A DNA stretch of 64,000 bases from Coturnix japonica. Lineage: Eukaryota > Chordata > Aves > Galliformes > Phasianidae. The stretch covers positions 1,085,510 through 1,149,509 of the forward strand of contig NC_029526.1 of NCBI RefSeq assembly GCF_001577835.2, written 5' to 3'. The notes under the pieces were generated by a model, which ran no database searches, was not told where the DNA came from, and worked only from the letters and a program-made list of their open reading frames with translations. A program made the position numbers and the translations under genes. Of the stretch, positions 26,803 through 37,900 are shown in pieces (positions within the stretch are counted from its first letter, which is position 1; each line of letters begins with the position of its first letter).

Positions 26803-29094
26803 TTAGAGTGAAGTATTGCCAGTCATTTGTTGCTGCTTAGCTTGCACGAGCAAGTGGAGCTGTCTCTTTGCAATGGCTGTGTTCAAATCCCACAAGAACT
26901 CCAACAGTTTGCCCTGGAGGAGACTCTCCATAGGCACAAACTGCAAAACTTGCTTGGGAGAATCCGAGTCTAGCAAAGAACTCATTAGTTTATGCAGATG
27001 TTGCAGGTACTCAATAACAGGATTTGGGACACCCTGGTAACCAACACACAGCAAAACAGTGCACGCCTTCAAAGGCTCACGGGAAGTCGGACAAGCAAAC
27101 GTGATGCATCTGAAACAGCAATGCAGTACAAACACCAGGCCAGCTGTGAAACGTGTAAAACAAGAAAGAATAGGCAGAATCAATGCATCTCCCATTGTAA
27201 GCTGATCCAGGGAATGCAGAACACACCCCAAAAGCTGCTGTTGGTATTTTGGTTCTCCATCATAAAGCAAAGAGAAGCTAAAAGTCAGCAGCGTGGCCAA
27301 GTTGAGGCACTTTATTTCCATACTGGGCTGGCTTTCAGCATCATAAAGGGGTGGGAAGTCCACCACAAGGCACTTGAATTTGTCCCCACATTTTCCATTC
27401 AGGACCTCCCGATAAGACTGGGAAAGATCAGACACTTCTGCCATTATCTGCTCCCCACGAAGTACCTCACAGGAGTGACAAAGCTGCAGCAGCTGTTTGC
27501 TTTTTTGCCTCCCCACCAGCTCATTCATAGCTTCATTAAGGTTTTCCAAGACTTGGCCATCACAAAATGGAGAACATTTCACTGCTGGTATTCTCTTTCC
27601 TTCCAAAATGTACCACAAGTTACACTTTAGGTTAGAAGACAATCCTTCCAAAATACACGTTTTACCAGCATTATTTAAACTGTGTCCTTCAGCCACATGA
27701 TCTAAATAGCCCTTTGCCACTTTATCATTCCACGTAAGGGTTTCCAGCATCTTTCTTTCATTGTACGTACTAAAATATTTGTTCCTTTGCCCGAACCATT
27801 TTGCATTCATGCTGCAACCAGCCTGAGACTTCTTGACAAGCCAGCTGTTTCTAGCAATGGGTTTCATACAAAACCTTTGCATGAAGAACTCCACTGCACA
27901 GTCTCTTAACTTGTTCAGTTTTGCCTGCTCCGCTTCCTCCATGTGCTCAAAGAGGTAGATGTTCTCACAGATAGTCTCTACCTGGCACCTGTGGAAGAAC
28001 ATGCAACACTCCTCATGTATTTTAAGAAAAGATTCTGGGATCACATGCTGGGGGAAAAGAGCTTTGTTGACCATATCTGTCCCAAAGTTCTGCATCATCT
28101 TAGAGAGCAGCAGATGAATGCTCTCTCTGCCCATGTAACGAAGACAAATTACATAGGCCTCCGAGTTTCCAGCTTTGCTAGTGGCTGGCTTGAAGACATG
28201 GACCTCCTCAAAACAGCAGTTAAGCAGAAAGAGAAGGTTGGTGGAACAGTGCTCAAACAGGGTAAACATCTTCAAAACAAAGGATCCTCCTACACCCAGG
28301 ATCATTAAAGCAGTGACTGCTTCACAGTAATGGAGGGGTGAGACGAGAGCTTCCTGTTCACCTGGATTTCCTTGGCAATCAAAACTGCCGTCAGCAGTTA
28401 CTAAGTGAACTGTGGCCATATTACTTACAAAGTTCTTAAGTCCTGTCAGATGTTTCAATGACATCACATCGCCGGTATTGTCTGGGCCAAAGTGCCACCA
28501 AGGCAGTGTATTTGCTATAAGACGGTCATCCATAATCATCATAAGGGTATCATTTGCTTCATGATATGGGTTTAGAGTATTAGCCACCCAATTCCAGTCA
28601 CAGTGGATGTGGTGGGATTTCAAGTAGTGATTGAGGCTGGCTATAAAAGCTCCCGGTGCTTCACAGAGGTGAACAGAATTCAGCTGTCCCTCCTGAAGAG
28701 CTTCTGCAGGGAGGAGAGGAAAACTGCACAGCATCTCATGGAACTTGCACCAGGCCTGGGTGCACAGCTCAGCATTCACAGATTTCTTCACATGAGGAAT
28801 TATTTTCCCCGCTTTATTGGTAAACGAAGTGTGCTGGTGCCATTCGGTAAGATTCTTATCACTAAGCTGGTTCTTCACTTCGTTCATCGAGTTCTTCAGA
28901 TCAAGAAGCGAGTTGAATTCCTTGTGGTCACACGTGAAGGCATCACTGGGATCCGGGAGCTGCCACTCATTATTAAGCGGCTTAGTGTAAGAAAACTTCT
29001 TTGCAAAGAGCTTCTCAATTTCAGAAAGGATTTCAGGGTCGAACTTCTCAAGATTTGCAGCCTGGTCAGCGTAAGACTTCTTGCATGTGCTCAT
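26803..29094 (-). CDS. CMTR2: CMTR2, cap-specific mRNA 2'-O-methyltransferase 2
   Basis: This enzyme uses S-adenosylmethionine to methylate the ribose 2'-O of the second transcribed nucleotide, making cap-2 mRNA. The whole 763-residue CDS (human about 770) lies in one exon. The Adrift-type RrmJ/FtsJ methyltransferase domain covers roughly residues 105-320. Visible catalytic residues are K117 (TQAWCK), D235 (LVTAD) and K275 (GGSFVLK), and the SAM-binding motif LCEAPGAF is at 143-150. The C-terminal half is the inactive second Rossmann-like domain, with recognisable CMTR2 text such as SPFCDGQVL and [10 protein letters not shown]. The start at 29094 matches the family N-terminus, and a splice acceptor CTTTCAG lies just upstream (AG at 29115-29114). 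The frame stays open upstream to 29301, but that part is intron and CR1 sequence. All catalytic residues are intact, so the gene looks functional. Confidence 0.97.
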   Translation of the reverse strand: MSTCKKSYADQAANLEKFDPEILSEIEKLFAKKFSYTKPLNNEWQLPDPSDAFTCDHKEFNSLLDLKNSMNEVKNQLSDKNLTEWHQHTSFTNKAGKIIPHVKKSVNAELCTQAWCKFHEMLCSFPLLPAEALQEGQLNSVHLCEAPGAFIASLNHYLKSHHIHCDWNWVANTLNPYHEANDTLMMIMDDRLIANTLPWWHFGPDNTGDVMSLKHLTGLKNFVSNMATVHLVTADGSFDCQGNPGEQEALVSPLHYCEAVTALMILGVGGSFVLKMFTLFEHCSTNLLFLLNCCFEEVHVFKPATSKAGNSEAYVICLRYMGRESIHLLLSKMMQNFGTDMVNKALFPQHVIPESFLKIHEECCMFFHRCQVETICENIYLFEHMEEAEQAKLNKLRDCAVEFFMQRFCMKPIARNSWLVKKSQAGCSMNAKWFGQRNKYFSTYNERKMLETLTWNDKVAKGYLDHVAEGHSLNNAGKTCILEGLSSNLKCNLWYILEGKRIPAVKCSPFCDGQVLENLNEAMNELVGRQKSKQLLQLCHSCEVLRGEQIMAEVSDLSQSYREVLNGKCGDKFKCLVVDFPPLYDAESQPSMEIKCLNLATLLTFSFSLLYDGEPKYQQQLLGCVLHSLDQLTMGDALILPILSCFTRFTAGLVFVLHCCFRCITFACPTSREPLKACTVLLCVGYQGVPNPVIEYLQHLHKLMSSLLDSDSPKQVLQFVPMESLLQGKLLEFLWDLNTAIAKRQLHLLVQAKQQQMTGNTSL

Positions 29095-29272
29095 TCTTGG
29101 ACTGATTGACAACCTGAAAGACAGAGAGAAAACAGCAATTCCAATCATAAACACATAAATAGACAAAGGGTGTTTTTTTTTAGTGTTTTTTGTTTGTTTT
29201 AGGAAAAAAGGATACTCTTGCTTGACTTTAGCATTCTGGAATGGAAAGGAAAATACTTCACAGAAGAACGTA

Positions 29273-29325
29273 TCAGTCATGATCCTTGAGGTCCCTTCCA
29301 ACCCAGGTCATTCTATGATTCTATG
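29273..29325 (+). repeat. CR1 LINE 3' tail fragment
   Basis: The sequence GATCCTTGAGGTCCCTTCCA is followed by ACCCAGGTCATTCTATGATT and a CTAT end, a short CR1 3' terminus in the CMTR2 5' intron. Confidence 0.85.
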
Positions 29326-30516
29326 GGCTATACTGAATAAGGCCATCTGTAAATGAAAAGGCTCATCAGTTCCATTACTCTTCACACAGTAAGTAAAGAA
29401 GGGCTGGCTGCTACTTCAGCTCCTCACTGAACTCTGAATACTCTACTCACTACACAGGTATTTATGTTTAAGAGTTTAGACCTCTCAGCTCAAAACAGAA
29501 CATGACAAGAGCTACACAAATTAACCAGATGGACCCACTGTAGCAATTGGACAGATCAATATAATGGGAAAAGGTGTTTCACCAGAGGTGTTATGACAAG
29601 GGACTGGAACATTAGAAAGGTGTTACAAAAGGAAGGGAAAAAGATTGCTTACCCATATCAGAAGATTCCAGGTTTGCTCTACCAGGGAAGGATCTCCAGG
29701 AGGAGACCCTTCCCCAGCAGCAGTCAACCCTCAAATAGGGTCTAAGAGAAATGCACTTTCTGTGTTACAACCCTGCATCATGTTGACCAGGCTCCTAAAG
29801 TTCTTACAGCATGCTTTCCCTACTGCAAAGAGGGTGATCAATCTGAAGGGAGAAAATATTCCCCTGCATCTGTGGTCAGTGCTATCTTGTGCTTGATGTT
29901 GAAGAAGAAAGAAGTGCGAAGTTGTGCTCTAAATGGATCAAGGCTCCGTGAGCACACTTGCACAGAGTTAGCAAGTCTTCTGCCATCTGCTCCAGTACAC
30001 AGCACAAAGCAAGCAAGAAGAATTTGGGCTCATAAGCCAGAAATCAGCCAGTCAGTCTACTCAAAAACTAAGATTTCTCATTTAAGCAGCATCAATTAAT
30101 CAGTATTAATACAGGACACAGGAAATCCCACACCATATGATTTTAATCATCCTTAAATACACTTCATTACCTCAGAAGCAAAATATAACACAATACTGTG
30201 GTAGAGAGTCATTAAACAGTTTAATAAGAAAAAATACTAGATAAAAATGTAAAGTGCTGACAAATTTACAGGGCAAACAGAAAGAAGAATAGCTAAAACC
30301 CCTCCCACCCAAATAACCACCTCAGGCCAACCCAGCTGTACATCATAATGACCAGCTTGCTATAGGCAGCACATGGTGAAGCACTGAGACAATGTTTCCA
30401 CTCATTTCCCCACCTTGGTTGCTTTTCAATCAGCATAAAACACACCTAGTTTCACTTTTGCTCATGAAGCTTTGTTTTATCTTCAGCAGCACCTCAGTGC
30501 ATGCTGGGGAGAAAAG

Positions 30517-30770
30517 GTCGAATGAATCATGGAATTGAGTTAGAAACCGCCCTTAAAGGCCATCCAGTCCCACTCCCTGCAATGAACAGGGGCACCACCA
30601 GGTGCTGAGAATGTCATCCAGCCCAACCTTAGGGGTCTGCAGGTGCTGGACACCACCACCTCCCAGGGCAGGCTGTGCCTGTGCTTCACCATCTTTATTG
30701 TAAAAAGCTTTTTCCTTATAACCAGTTAAAATCTCATCCCTTCTAGTTTGAAGGCTTTACAGACCTCAGT
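30517..30770 (-). repeat. CR1 LINE 3' fragment (reverse)
   Basis: Reverse-oriented CR1 of about 250 bp: AATCATGGAATTGAGTTAGA at the start, GGCCATCCAGTCCCACTCCC, and AATCTCATCCCTTCTAGTTT near the end. It lies in the putative CMTR2 first intron. Confidence 0.85.
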
Positions 30771-31049
30771 ATGGGCAAGCACTGCACACTAGTTGCACTG
30801 CAAACAAGTTGCACTCCATTTTTTACCACAAACGTTGTCATAACCTTTTAATTAAGGCTGAAACCATCAAATTCCAACTCAAGCTTGGCAAGGCTCCAGG
30901 AAACCAGCTGCTATTACTTGTGATGGCCTGGCCTTGTTTCCAGCCTGCAGCAGAGTTCAGGGCTAGGAAAATCACTAAGCCACCCATCCCAGCGAAAGCA
31001 TCCTGGTGCTCCTCGTTCGCGCAGCCTCCCATTCCCAAGCAGCCACATC

Positions 31050-31440
31050 CCAACACTGAACATCAGCTCTCCCCGCCCGCTCACGGACCGCCTCCCCCCG
31101 CACAGCGCGGCCTAGCCGCATCCCGCCCATCCTCGGCCTCGCGTAGAGGCGCCCCCATCAAGGTCGCCTCCCGCCCGGGCAGGCCTCCACGCAAGGCCGC
31201 GGCTTCAGCGCGGCCTACCGCAGGTACCGCTCCTTACCCCGGCGGCGCAGCAGGAAGGCAGGCCCGGCGGCTGGGCGGGCTGCGAGCACCGCACCGCCCC
31301 TCTCGCTCCAGCGCCCGGCCCCACAGTTGAGCCGAGCGGCTCCTCTCTGCCTTATCTTCAGCGGGGGTTAGAAGGGAGAAGCGGGCGCAGGGAGCATGGA
31401 GAGCAGCTGCAGAGTTTCGGGATGAAAGCCACACTCACGT
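31050..31440 (-). promoter_or_regulatory. CMTR2: CpG island, likely CMTR2 promoter and noncoding exon 1
   Basis: A sharp GC- and CpG-rich island rises out of AT-rich flanks, densest at about 31,060-31,330. It lies 2 kb upstream of the CMTR2 coding exon and contains a minus-strand donor at 31237-31236. No TATA box is evident, as expected for a broadly expressed gene. The transcription start is not defined. The island could in principle also fire rightward, but the PNP-like start lies 3.5 kb away. Confidence 0.7.
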
Positions 31441-34400
31441 CTGGCTTGTTTCTTCAGGGGAAGAGCCACCTCCCAGCTGTAACACAGCTCCAAAGGCTAT
31501 CTCGTTAGAGAAGGAAGTGATAAGCATTTATCAAAGCTATATAAAGTTCAGGTGCTGAGCTGCTCCCAGCGTTTTAAATAGCAAGGAGCTTTGCTATACG
31601 CAGGTTAGGAGTGCAGCACTTATTAGTTGGTTTGAGATCAATGGCACAACGTGAGTTAGCAAAAATTCTTAAACTTTGCTGTTAAGTTTGCTCCACTCTC
31701 ATGTGTTTCTCATTGATAAAGTGGGATCCACCCCTAATCCAGAACACACTTTAGCACAAAAAAGTCAGTGCTACAGGCACAAGGGATTCTAAAGCTCATA
31801 TAATGCAAAGTAACTAGGCAAAAGCAGCAGGCCCAAAAATAAATAGCGCTTTGTTGTTGTTGTTAAGAATATAGCTGTGAAATATGGATTAATCCTTTCT
31901 CTTGCTCTGTGATAAGTAATATATACTATAAGCATTGTAATCAGAGAAATTACAAGTTCAAGTAACAATGAAACATATAACCCCCCACCTCCCTTTAGAG
32001 CTAGTTGCTTTCTAAAGCAAAGGGATGCTACTGAGAAATAGAGCAGTGAGCGTATGCATTAAAAATATACGTACAACTTATTAACACATATTAATTTTTC
32101 ATCCTCTTATGTCCTTAGAAACAAAGGAAATCATTCTTGAGATAGAATTATTACATAAGGATAAAACCAATGTGGTAAATACTATGTAATAGAAATGTGC
32201 TGTTTTCTACCTTTTTGAGAGGGGTCTTTAGGTGACAAAGAGCATCAGCTGTGGATGGAAGGTTTATGTGCACAGGTGCAGTGCCTCTGCTGCCTGTGAC
32301 TGGCTGAAAATCACTCTCCAGCATGTCTAGGTACTTAAAAAGGGGAAAGCAGAAGCAGGTTAAGGCAGAACAGTGATGTGGGAGGAAGGGTGTGTTGCTG
32401 GGTCTTTAGGGCCTGGTGTAGTTTCAAGTGCTTTGGTATATTTCTTTTTGTGTTTATGGTTAAGAGCTGAAGATAGGCTATGTTTTACTTTTGCTTTTTC
32501 TACAGGAAAGGACCAAGCATGCAGTGTTACTGAGATCTAGCTAAAGGTAGTGCAGGTGAATAACATAAGTGATGCTTTTAGGACCCTGTAACTAAACTGT
32601 TAGCTCTGTTGTGAGTAATACAACTCACTGTAAACTCAGCTTCAATGTGAACTCAATCTTAAGTGTTTGTTTTTTTTGTGTGTGCCCTGTTATATTCCTT
32701 CAAGTGAAGGTAGAAATTCAAGTAAGCACTTCTCTTTTACTACTTGAAGTCTTCTTTTGTCAAAAACTCCATGTGGGAATGCAGGAGTTTCATTCTGAAC
32801 CAGCCCTGAATTTGCAGAGCTACCAGGTCAGACCCCATGTTTGTGCACCTTGTACAAGCCTTTACACAAACCTTCCTGAGGGGCATGGCTTAATGTGCAC
32901 AATGGGATGCACTGACAGTTAGACTACATGATTTTACTGGTCCTTTCTAACCTTTATGAGTCTCTCTACCCCCTCTGCCCTTGCAGTGGGGTTGCTTGGA
33001 GCCACATGCTTTGGGTACCTAGGAGCTTTATTTTCTCCTAGTGCTCAGCTCAATTGCACACATGTCTCCCCTGTGTTCTGGTGCCTGTCTGGTTTCTCTC
33101 CCCTGCCTCCATGACAACATCTTCAGGCTGCCATCAGGGCATTGCTCAGTTTGTGTTTTGCTCAGCTAACTGTGACGAGCTCTGTGAGCTCCTTGGTATC
33201 CTGTTTCCCTGGCCACTCTTTTCCTGTAATCAGTTGCCATCATCCCCTACCTATAGGTATATGATAGGAGCACATGCACTGCTTTGGCTCTTCCAAGAGA
33301 TTAAAGCCATCTCAAAGGGAATAACTTTCCTGATAACTAATTTGCTTGTGTTTACCTTCCTTCTGGCCATCTGGGATAGCCAAGCATACAAACAGCTGTG
33401 TTTCCTAAGCAATGAGTTGACAAATTACTGTGAAAATCCTGGTTAGTTCTTGGAGGGCACTTAGTGATTCTTGAGCTGAGTTTGCAGCCTGTGCAGCTCA
33501 GCTCTTCCCAAGAGCACGATGTGCAGCTCATGTGAGAGGACTGCGTGATAATGCGATGCTGCGGTAACACAGGGAAGTGGGAGACGTACCCTAAAGCATT
33601 AATTAAATGTTGTGATGAAACACTTCACAACTCTTCTCCAGATAGAAATTTGCTGCAGGAAAGCAGAGCGTTGTTAGGAAGTTATTGCAGGTGATTGGAT
33701 CTGCATCCTGGAGCTGTGGAAGCTCTGCCTGCAGAGAGATGAGGCTTGAATAGCACCCAAGTCAATCAGATCTGGATTGTAGATACAGTATTCTATAGAC
33801 ACACACATAGAGCGATGGAGGGCTGAGATTCAGAAAGAAAGACTTTAAATACTCTTCCTTAAGAATTATGCAAGCTATTCACTAACTTCAGATGGATCTT
33901 CTTTGGAGTATTTGTATAGGAGCAGAAGTTTAATTAGTTTTATTCCTCTCTGGGGTGTTACTGGAATGAATGCACTCAGTGCTGAGATGAATTCTTTCTA
34001 GTAGGGTGAGCCTTTATCTTGTAGTTGTCCAGTCAATGCACCATTGCAATGTGAACCTCAGTAATTTGTATTAAATAACAGGTGCTGCAGAAAGATAGAT
34101 AAAATGGTCCCGGCTGGTAATCCTGTTTTCCATGTAAATCTGAACTAGGGAGGAGATTGTTCTAGACAAGAACAAATTGGGAAGAGCTTTCGGGCCGCCT
34201 GATCTCTTGTCTGCTTTGCTAAAAGATCAGATTAATGAATGTAATCAGATTAAGGCTAAACAAGGGAACGTGTCTGGGGGGCATCGCAACTCTGATACTG
34301 AAAAACTGTATGGAAAATAAATGCTGAGGGCCCAGCTTTGCTCTACTTGTTTAGCAGGAAGAGATAACTGCTTTCAGGGATGTGCTGAGTGCCAGTGAGA

Positions 34401-34979
34401 GGAGCACGGGCTCCAGAGGGCACAAGAGGAGGCTGCAGACTTCAGGCAGGTGGCAGTGACCGGGGCATACAGGCTCACCATTCTGCATGGTGAGTGGTTC
34501 AGGGCCTCTTTGGGCACAGTATAGTGTAGCAATTAAATGAATGGAGAACTGCAGGGAGCTAGCAGGACAAGCATGAATGAATGGGAAGATAATGTGAGAC
34601 GTGGAAGCATCTCGTTGCAGGGCTGGGTGGCACGGGTTGGCCTGCAGACTCTGCAGGTTGATGCAGCTTTGCAGTCAGCTGCTCTGTGAGGTTGCGGAAA
34701 TGTCACACGTGAACTTTCCATAGGCTCCATCTGCATGATAAAAGCATGTGTGGGGCTTTCCGCAGAGCTCTGGAGCTGGCTTGTCCTGGAGTGAGAACAG
34801 AAAAGCTGCTGTCCCCATGTGCCCCTGCTCTGCAGGGATTAGGGACGGCAGAGCCAGGCTGGGGCTGGAGGCAGCTCTGTGGGCACCTACCTGCTCTTGG
34901 GTTCTGCTCCTGGGCTGGCCAAAAGAATTGTGGCTCCACTTCCAGCTGCTGTCCCCTTCCTGGGCTGAGCAGGAGAAGG
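31441..34979. other. Intergenic region between CMTR2 promoter and the PNP-like gene
   Basis: This AT-rich stretch holds no recognisable exon. It carries one CR1 tail near 32.9 kb. Its right end should hold the PNP-like promoter, but there is no CpG island or clear TATA box next to the start codon. Confidence 0.6.
32900..32962 (+). repeat. CR1 LINE 3' tail fragment
   Basis: The text TTAGACTACATGATTTTACT is followed by GGTCCTTTCTAACCTTTATG and a GTCTC end, a diverged CR1 terminus. Confidence 0.7.
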
Positions 34980-37900
34980 ATGGCCTATGCAGAAGAGGAC
35001 AGGTAAGGTGCTTGCAATAGGGAATACAACCAACGTCAGAGATGGAAGGGAATGGGGAAATGCATTGCAGTGTTTTCTTCTTCTCCTTTGCTGGGTACTC
35101 AATAAATGTCAGGCAGAGGCTGCTCGGGAGTAAATGTCTTATTAGTGAAGAGGGGCCTGGCCATCTGCCCACATCAGGTGCTGCTATTTGGAAATACAGC
35201 AGTAAGCAGCTGACCTTGGGGAGGCTGTGGGCCAGGAGATGGATGTAAGCTGTACACACGTGTGACCCTCTCTGCATTATAATCCATCTATTTGTTGTGA
35301 GAAGTCCGTGCTTTATGTGGATTTGCTTTCAACCAAGCCAGAAGTAGAACGAGGACCTCTTTTCATGCCACAAAAGATGTCATCAATGTCAGTCCTGCAC
35401 TCTGCAGCAGATGCGTTCCTCCAGCGGATGACAGCCCTCACAATGAAGGGGATTGTGCTTTCAGCTGATCCTGTGATTTAATCCAAAGCGATGCTACCCA
35501 GCACTATTATTAGGCAGGCATTGTGTGAGGAGGAATAGCTATAGGGGGCTTGTGCTAGTTCAGGCTGTCAAGGAGCTTGCACAGACCTCATGCACATCCA
35601 GGGTGCAGGCTGCATTTGCTGGGTCACATTGATAGGGACCCTGTAGAAGCTTGTAGTGGGCACAGCAAACGAATTTGAGCATCGTGGTGCTCTGCATCTT
35701 CAGAACACTTTGGATAGGGAATGTTCTAACAGTGCTTGGAAAGGTCCCTCTGAAACTCTATATGGTTCAGTCAATCCCACTGTTTTCAGCTGTCAATGAA
35801 TTAGGTTCATTCCATCCCCAAATTTCTGGAGCCTAAGGGGGTAATGCCTGAATTTTAATGTTATTTCTCAAAGATTTGAGCTGGCTGTGGAGTGAAAGAG
35901 CAGATGCTGGTGACCTCATTATTTTTCTTATGCCTGCCACAGGTACATCATCCATTTGGGTGTCATGTTTAAGTTCTCTTTGTTCCCTCTAAATAAGGCT
36001 TTCAATTATTCAGCAGTTTTGCTAAGTGTTGCAGTTACCAACAGAGGAATATTTGGGGATTTTATGTGCAAAGTACTCTTAATTTTTGCCTGGGACAGCT
36101 GTTGTTGGGCAAGGGATAATAATACTGTCAGTCAAGCGTAGGTTTCAGTAACCTCATTTTCAAACCTTCTGCTTATTTCAACAGTTTACGGTGCGCTTGG
36201 AAAATTCAACATGTTATGGTAAATGAAGTCTTTTTTGTTTGCAGACTTCTCCTTTGAGAAGCTTCTCAGCTAAATGAATTCAGGACTGTGGATTTCTTCC
36301 CATAGGGTCATAAACCCGTAACACATTGGGGTGTTTCTGCTCCTTGCTAGACAGAGCAGCTTTCCATGTGCACAGACTGCTGCCCATGGCTGTGTTGGTT
36401 CACTCTATCTCCAAGTCCTCCAATGTGGCCAGCACTGCCCGCTCATTGATGGCAGTGACCAAATAGCCATCAGGAAATGCTAGCGGCAACCTTGCACTTG
36501 AAGGGACTCTCCAATCAACCTTGCTATTGACGTTCAGAAAGCATCTTAGTTGTCCTATTGGAAGAAGGATTATGGGATTCTTCTTCTATTGATCGAGTTT
36601 CAAAACTGTGATTAACGTGTTTGAAGAATACCGGACTGTCAGACCTGAATATTGAGGTCGTCTCTCTTCTGAAAAGAAAAGTTCAAAGCAGACAAAGTAA
36701 TACCAGCATTGGATAAGATCTATTTTTGGCAGAGTAATAGAACGTACCTGTTTAAAAGAGAAAAGGAAATAAAGTCATGGGTTTAATTTCTATTTTCATA
36801 TAAACGTGTTATTAAACCTCTTGGCCAGGACTAGACTGTGAGCGTAACCCACTTACCCACCACATGTGGGAGGAGAGGAAGAATAAGGCATCCACATTTA
36901 GCATCCTTACTAAAACCACAAGGTGTGGATGTCTGCAGGGTGCTCCTGGTTCTGGAAGGAAGCCCTGGGAGCTGATAAGGCTGGGTTCCCCATCTCTGCT
37001 AATGAGGCTGGGTTCCCCATCTCTGCTGATGAGGCTGGGTTCCCCATCTCTGCTGATGCTGCTTGCTCCCTTGTTCTTCCCCAACCCAGGTTGGATATCC
37101 TCACACACACAGGTTTCAGCTTTTCAGACTGACTGTGCTTTTCCATTCCTTCGCATCTCATGCACATCAGAAGCATGAACTGTTATGCCTTGTGACATCT
37201 GGGTGATATAGGTATCATTAGCCAGTTTCCACTATAAAATAAGTCTGGCAGAGAGGATTCAAATAACTTGCCTGTGGCCAGGGGTAAAATGAGATTAGAA
37301 GTGATTGCTATAGAGAAACATCTTCTGTAATAGCAGTGAAGTTCCTACCGTTTTAGTCTTAATAAATCTTTTTCCCTCTGCGCCTTTTCAGGTCTGTTAT
37401 CTTTTGATGTTTGTTCTTTGGATGGGGTTACAGGTTCACTCACCTCTTCTCCTCCTGCAGAAACAGCTATGAGGTGTACAAGGAAACAGCAGACTGGTTG
37501 CGTGCCCGCACTGCTCAGTGCCCAAAGATTGCCATCATCTGTGGATCCGGGCTGGGAGACCTGGCAGATATGCTGGAGCACAAGACGGTCTTTCCCTATG
37601 AGGATATCCCCCACTTCCCACGGAGCACAGGTTAGCACAGCAGCCCATCCATCAGCAGCGATAGAGATGTGCATAACATCAACCAAGATTGACCTGGCTT
37701 TGGGCACAGGGTCTTTCAGTGGCAAAATGTGCATTCACAAGGCTGCATCTCAGTGACATCCATGGGGCTTAGATCCACACCACCTGTGTGGGTAGCACAC
37801 CATTCTCTTCTCTGAAAGCCTTGATGTCTCAATAAGGTTGAATTCATCATGAATTCCCTGAGCCAGATGAGGTTTGGGACATCAGGGAGAACTTGTTTGT

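Larger units (their letters stand above)
29095..31237 (-). other. CMTR2: CMTR2 5' UTR start and probable first intron
   Basis: From the acceptor at 29115-29114, with 19 bases of exon before the ATG, the minus strand runs to a strong donor at 31237-31236 (G|GTAAGG) inside the CpG island. This gives an intron of about 2.1 kb separating a noncoding first exon from the coding exon. It contains two CR1 fragments. The acceptor is clear; the donor pairing is inferred. Confidence 0.6.
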
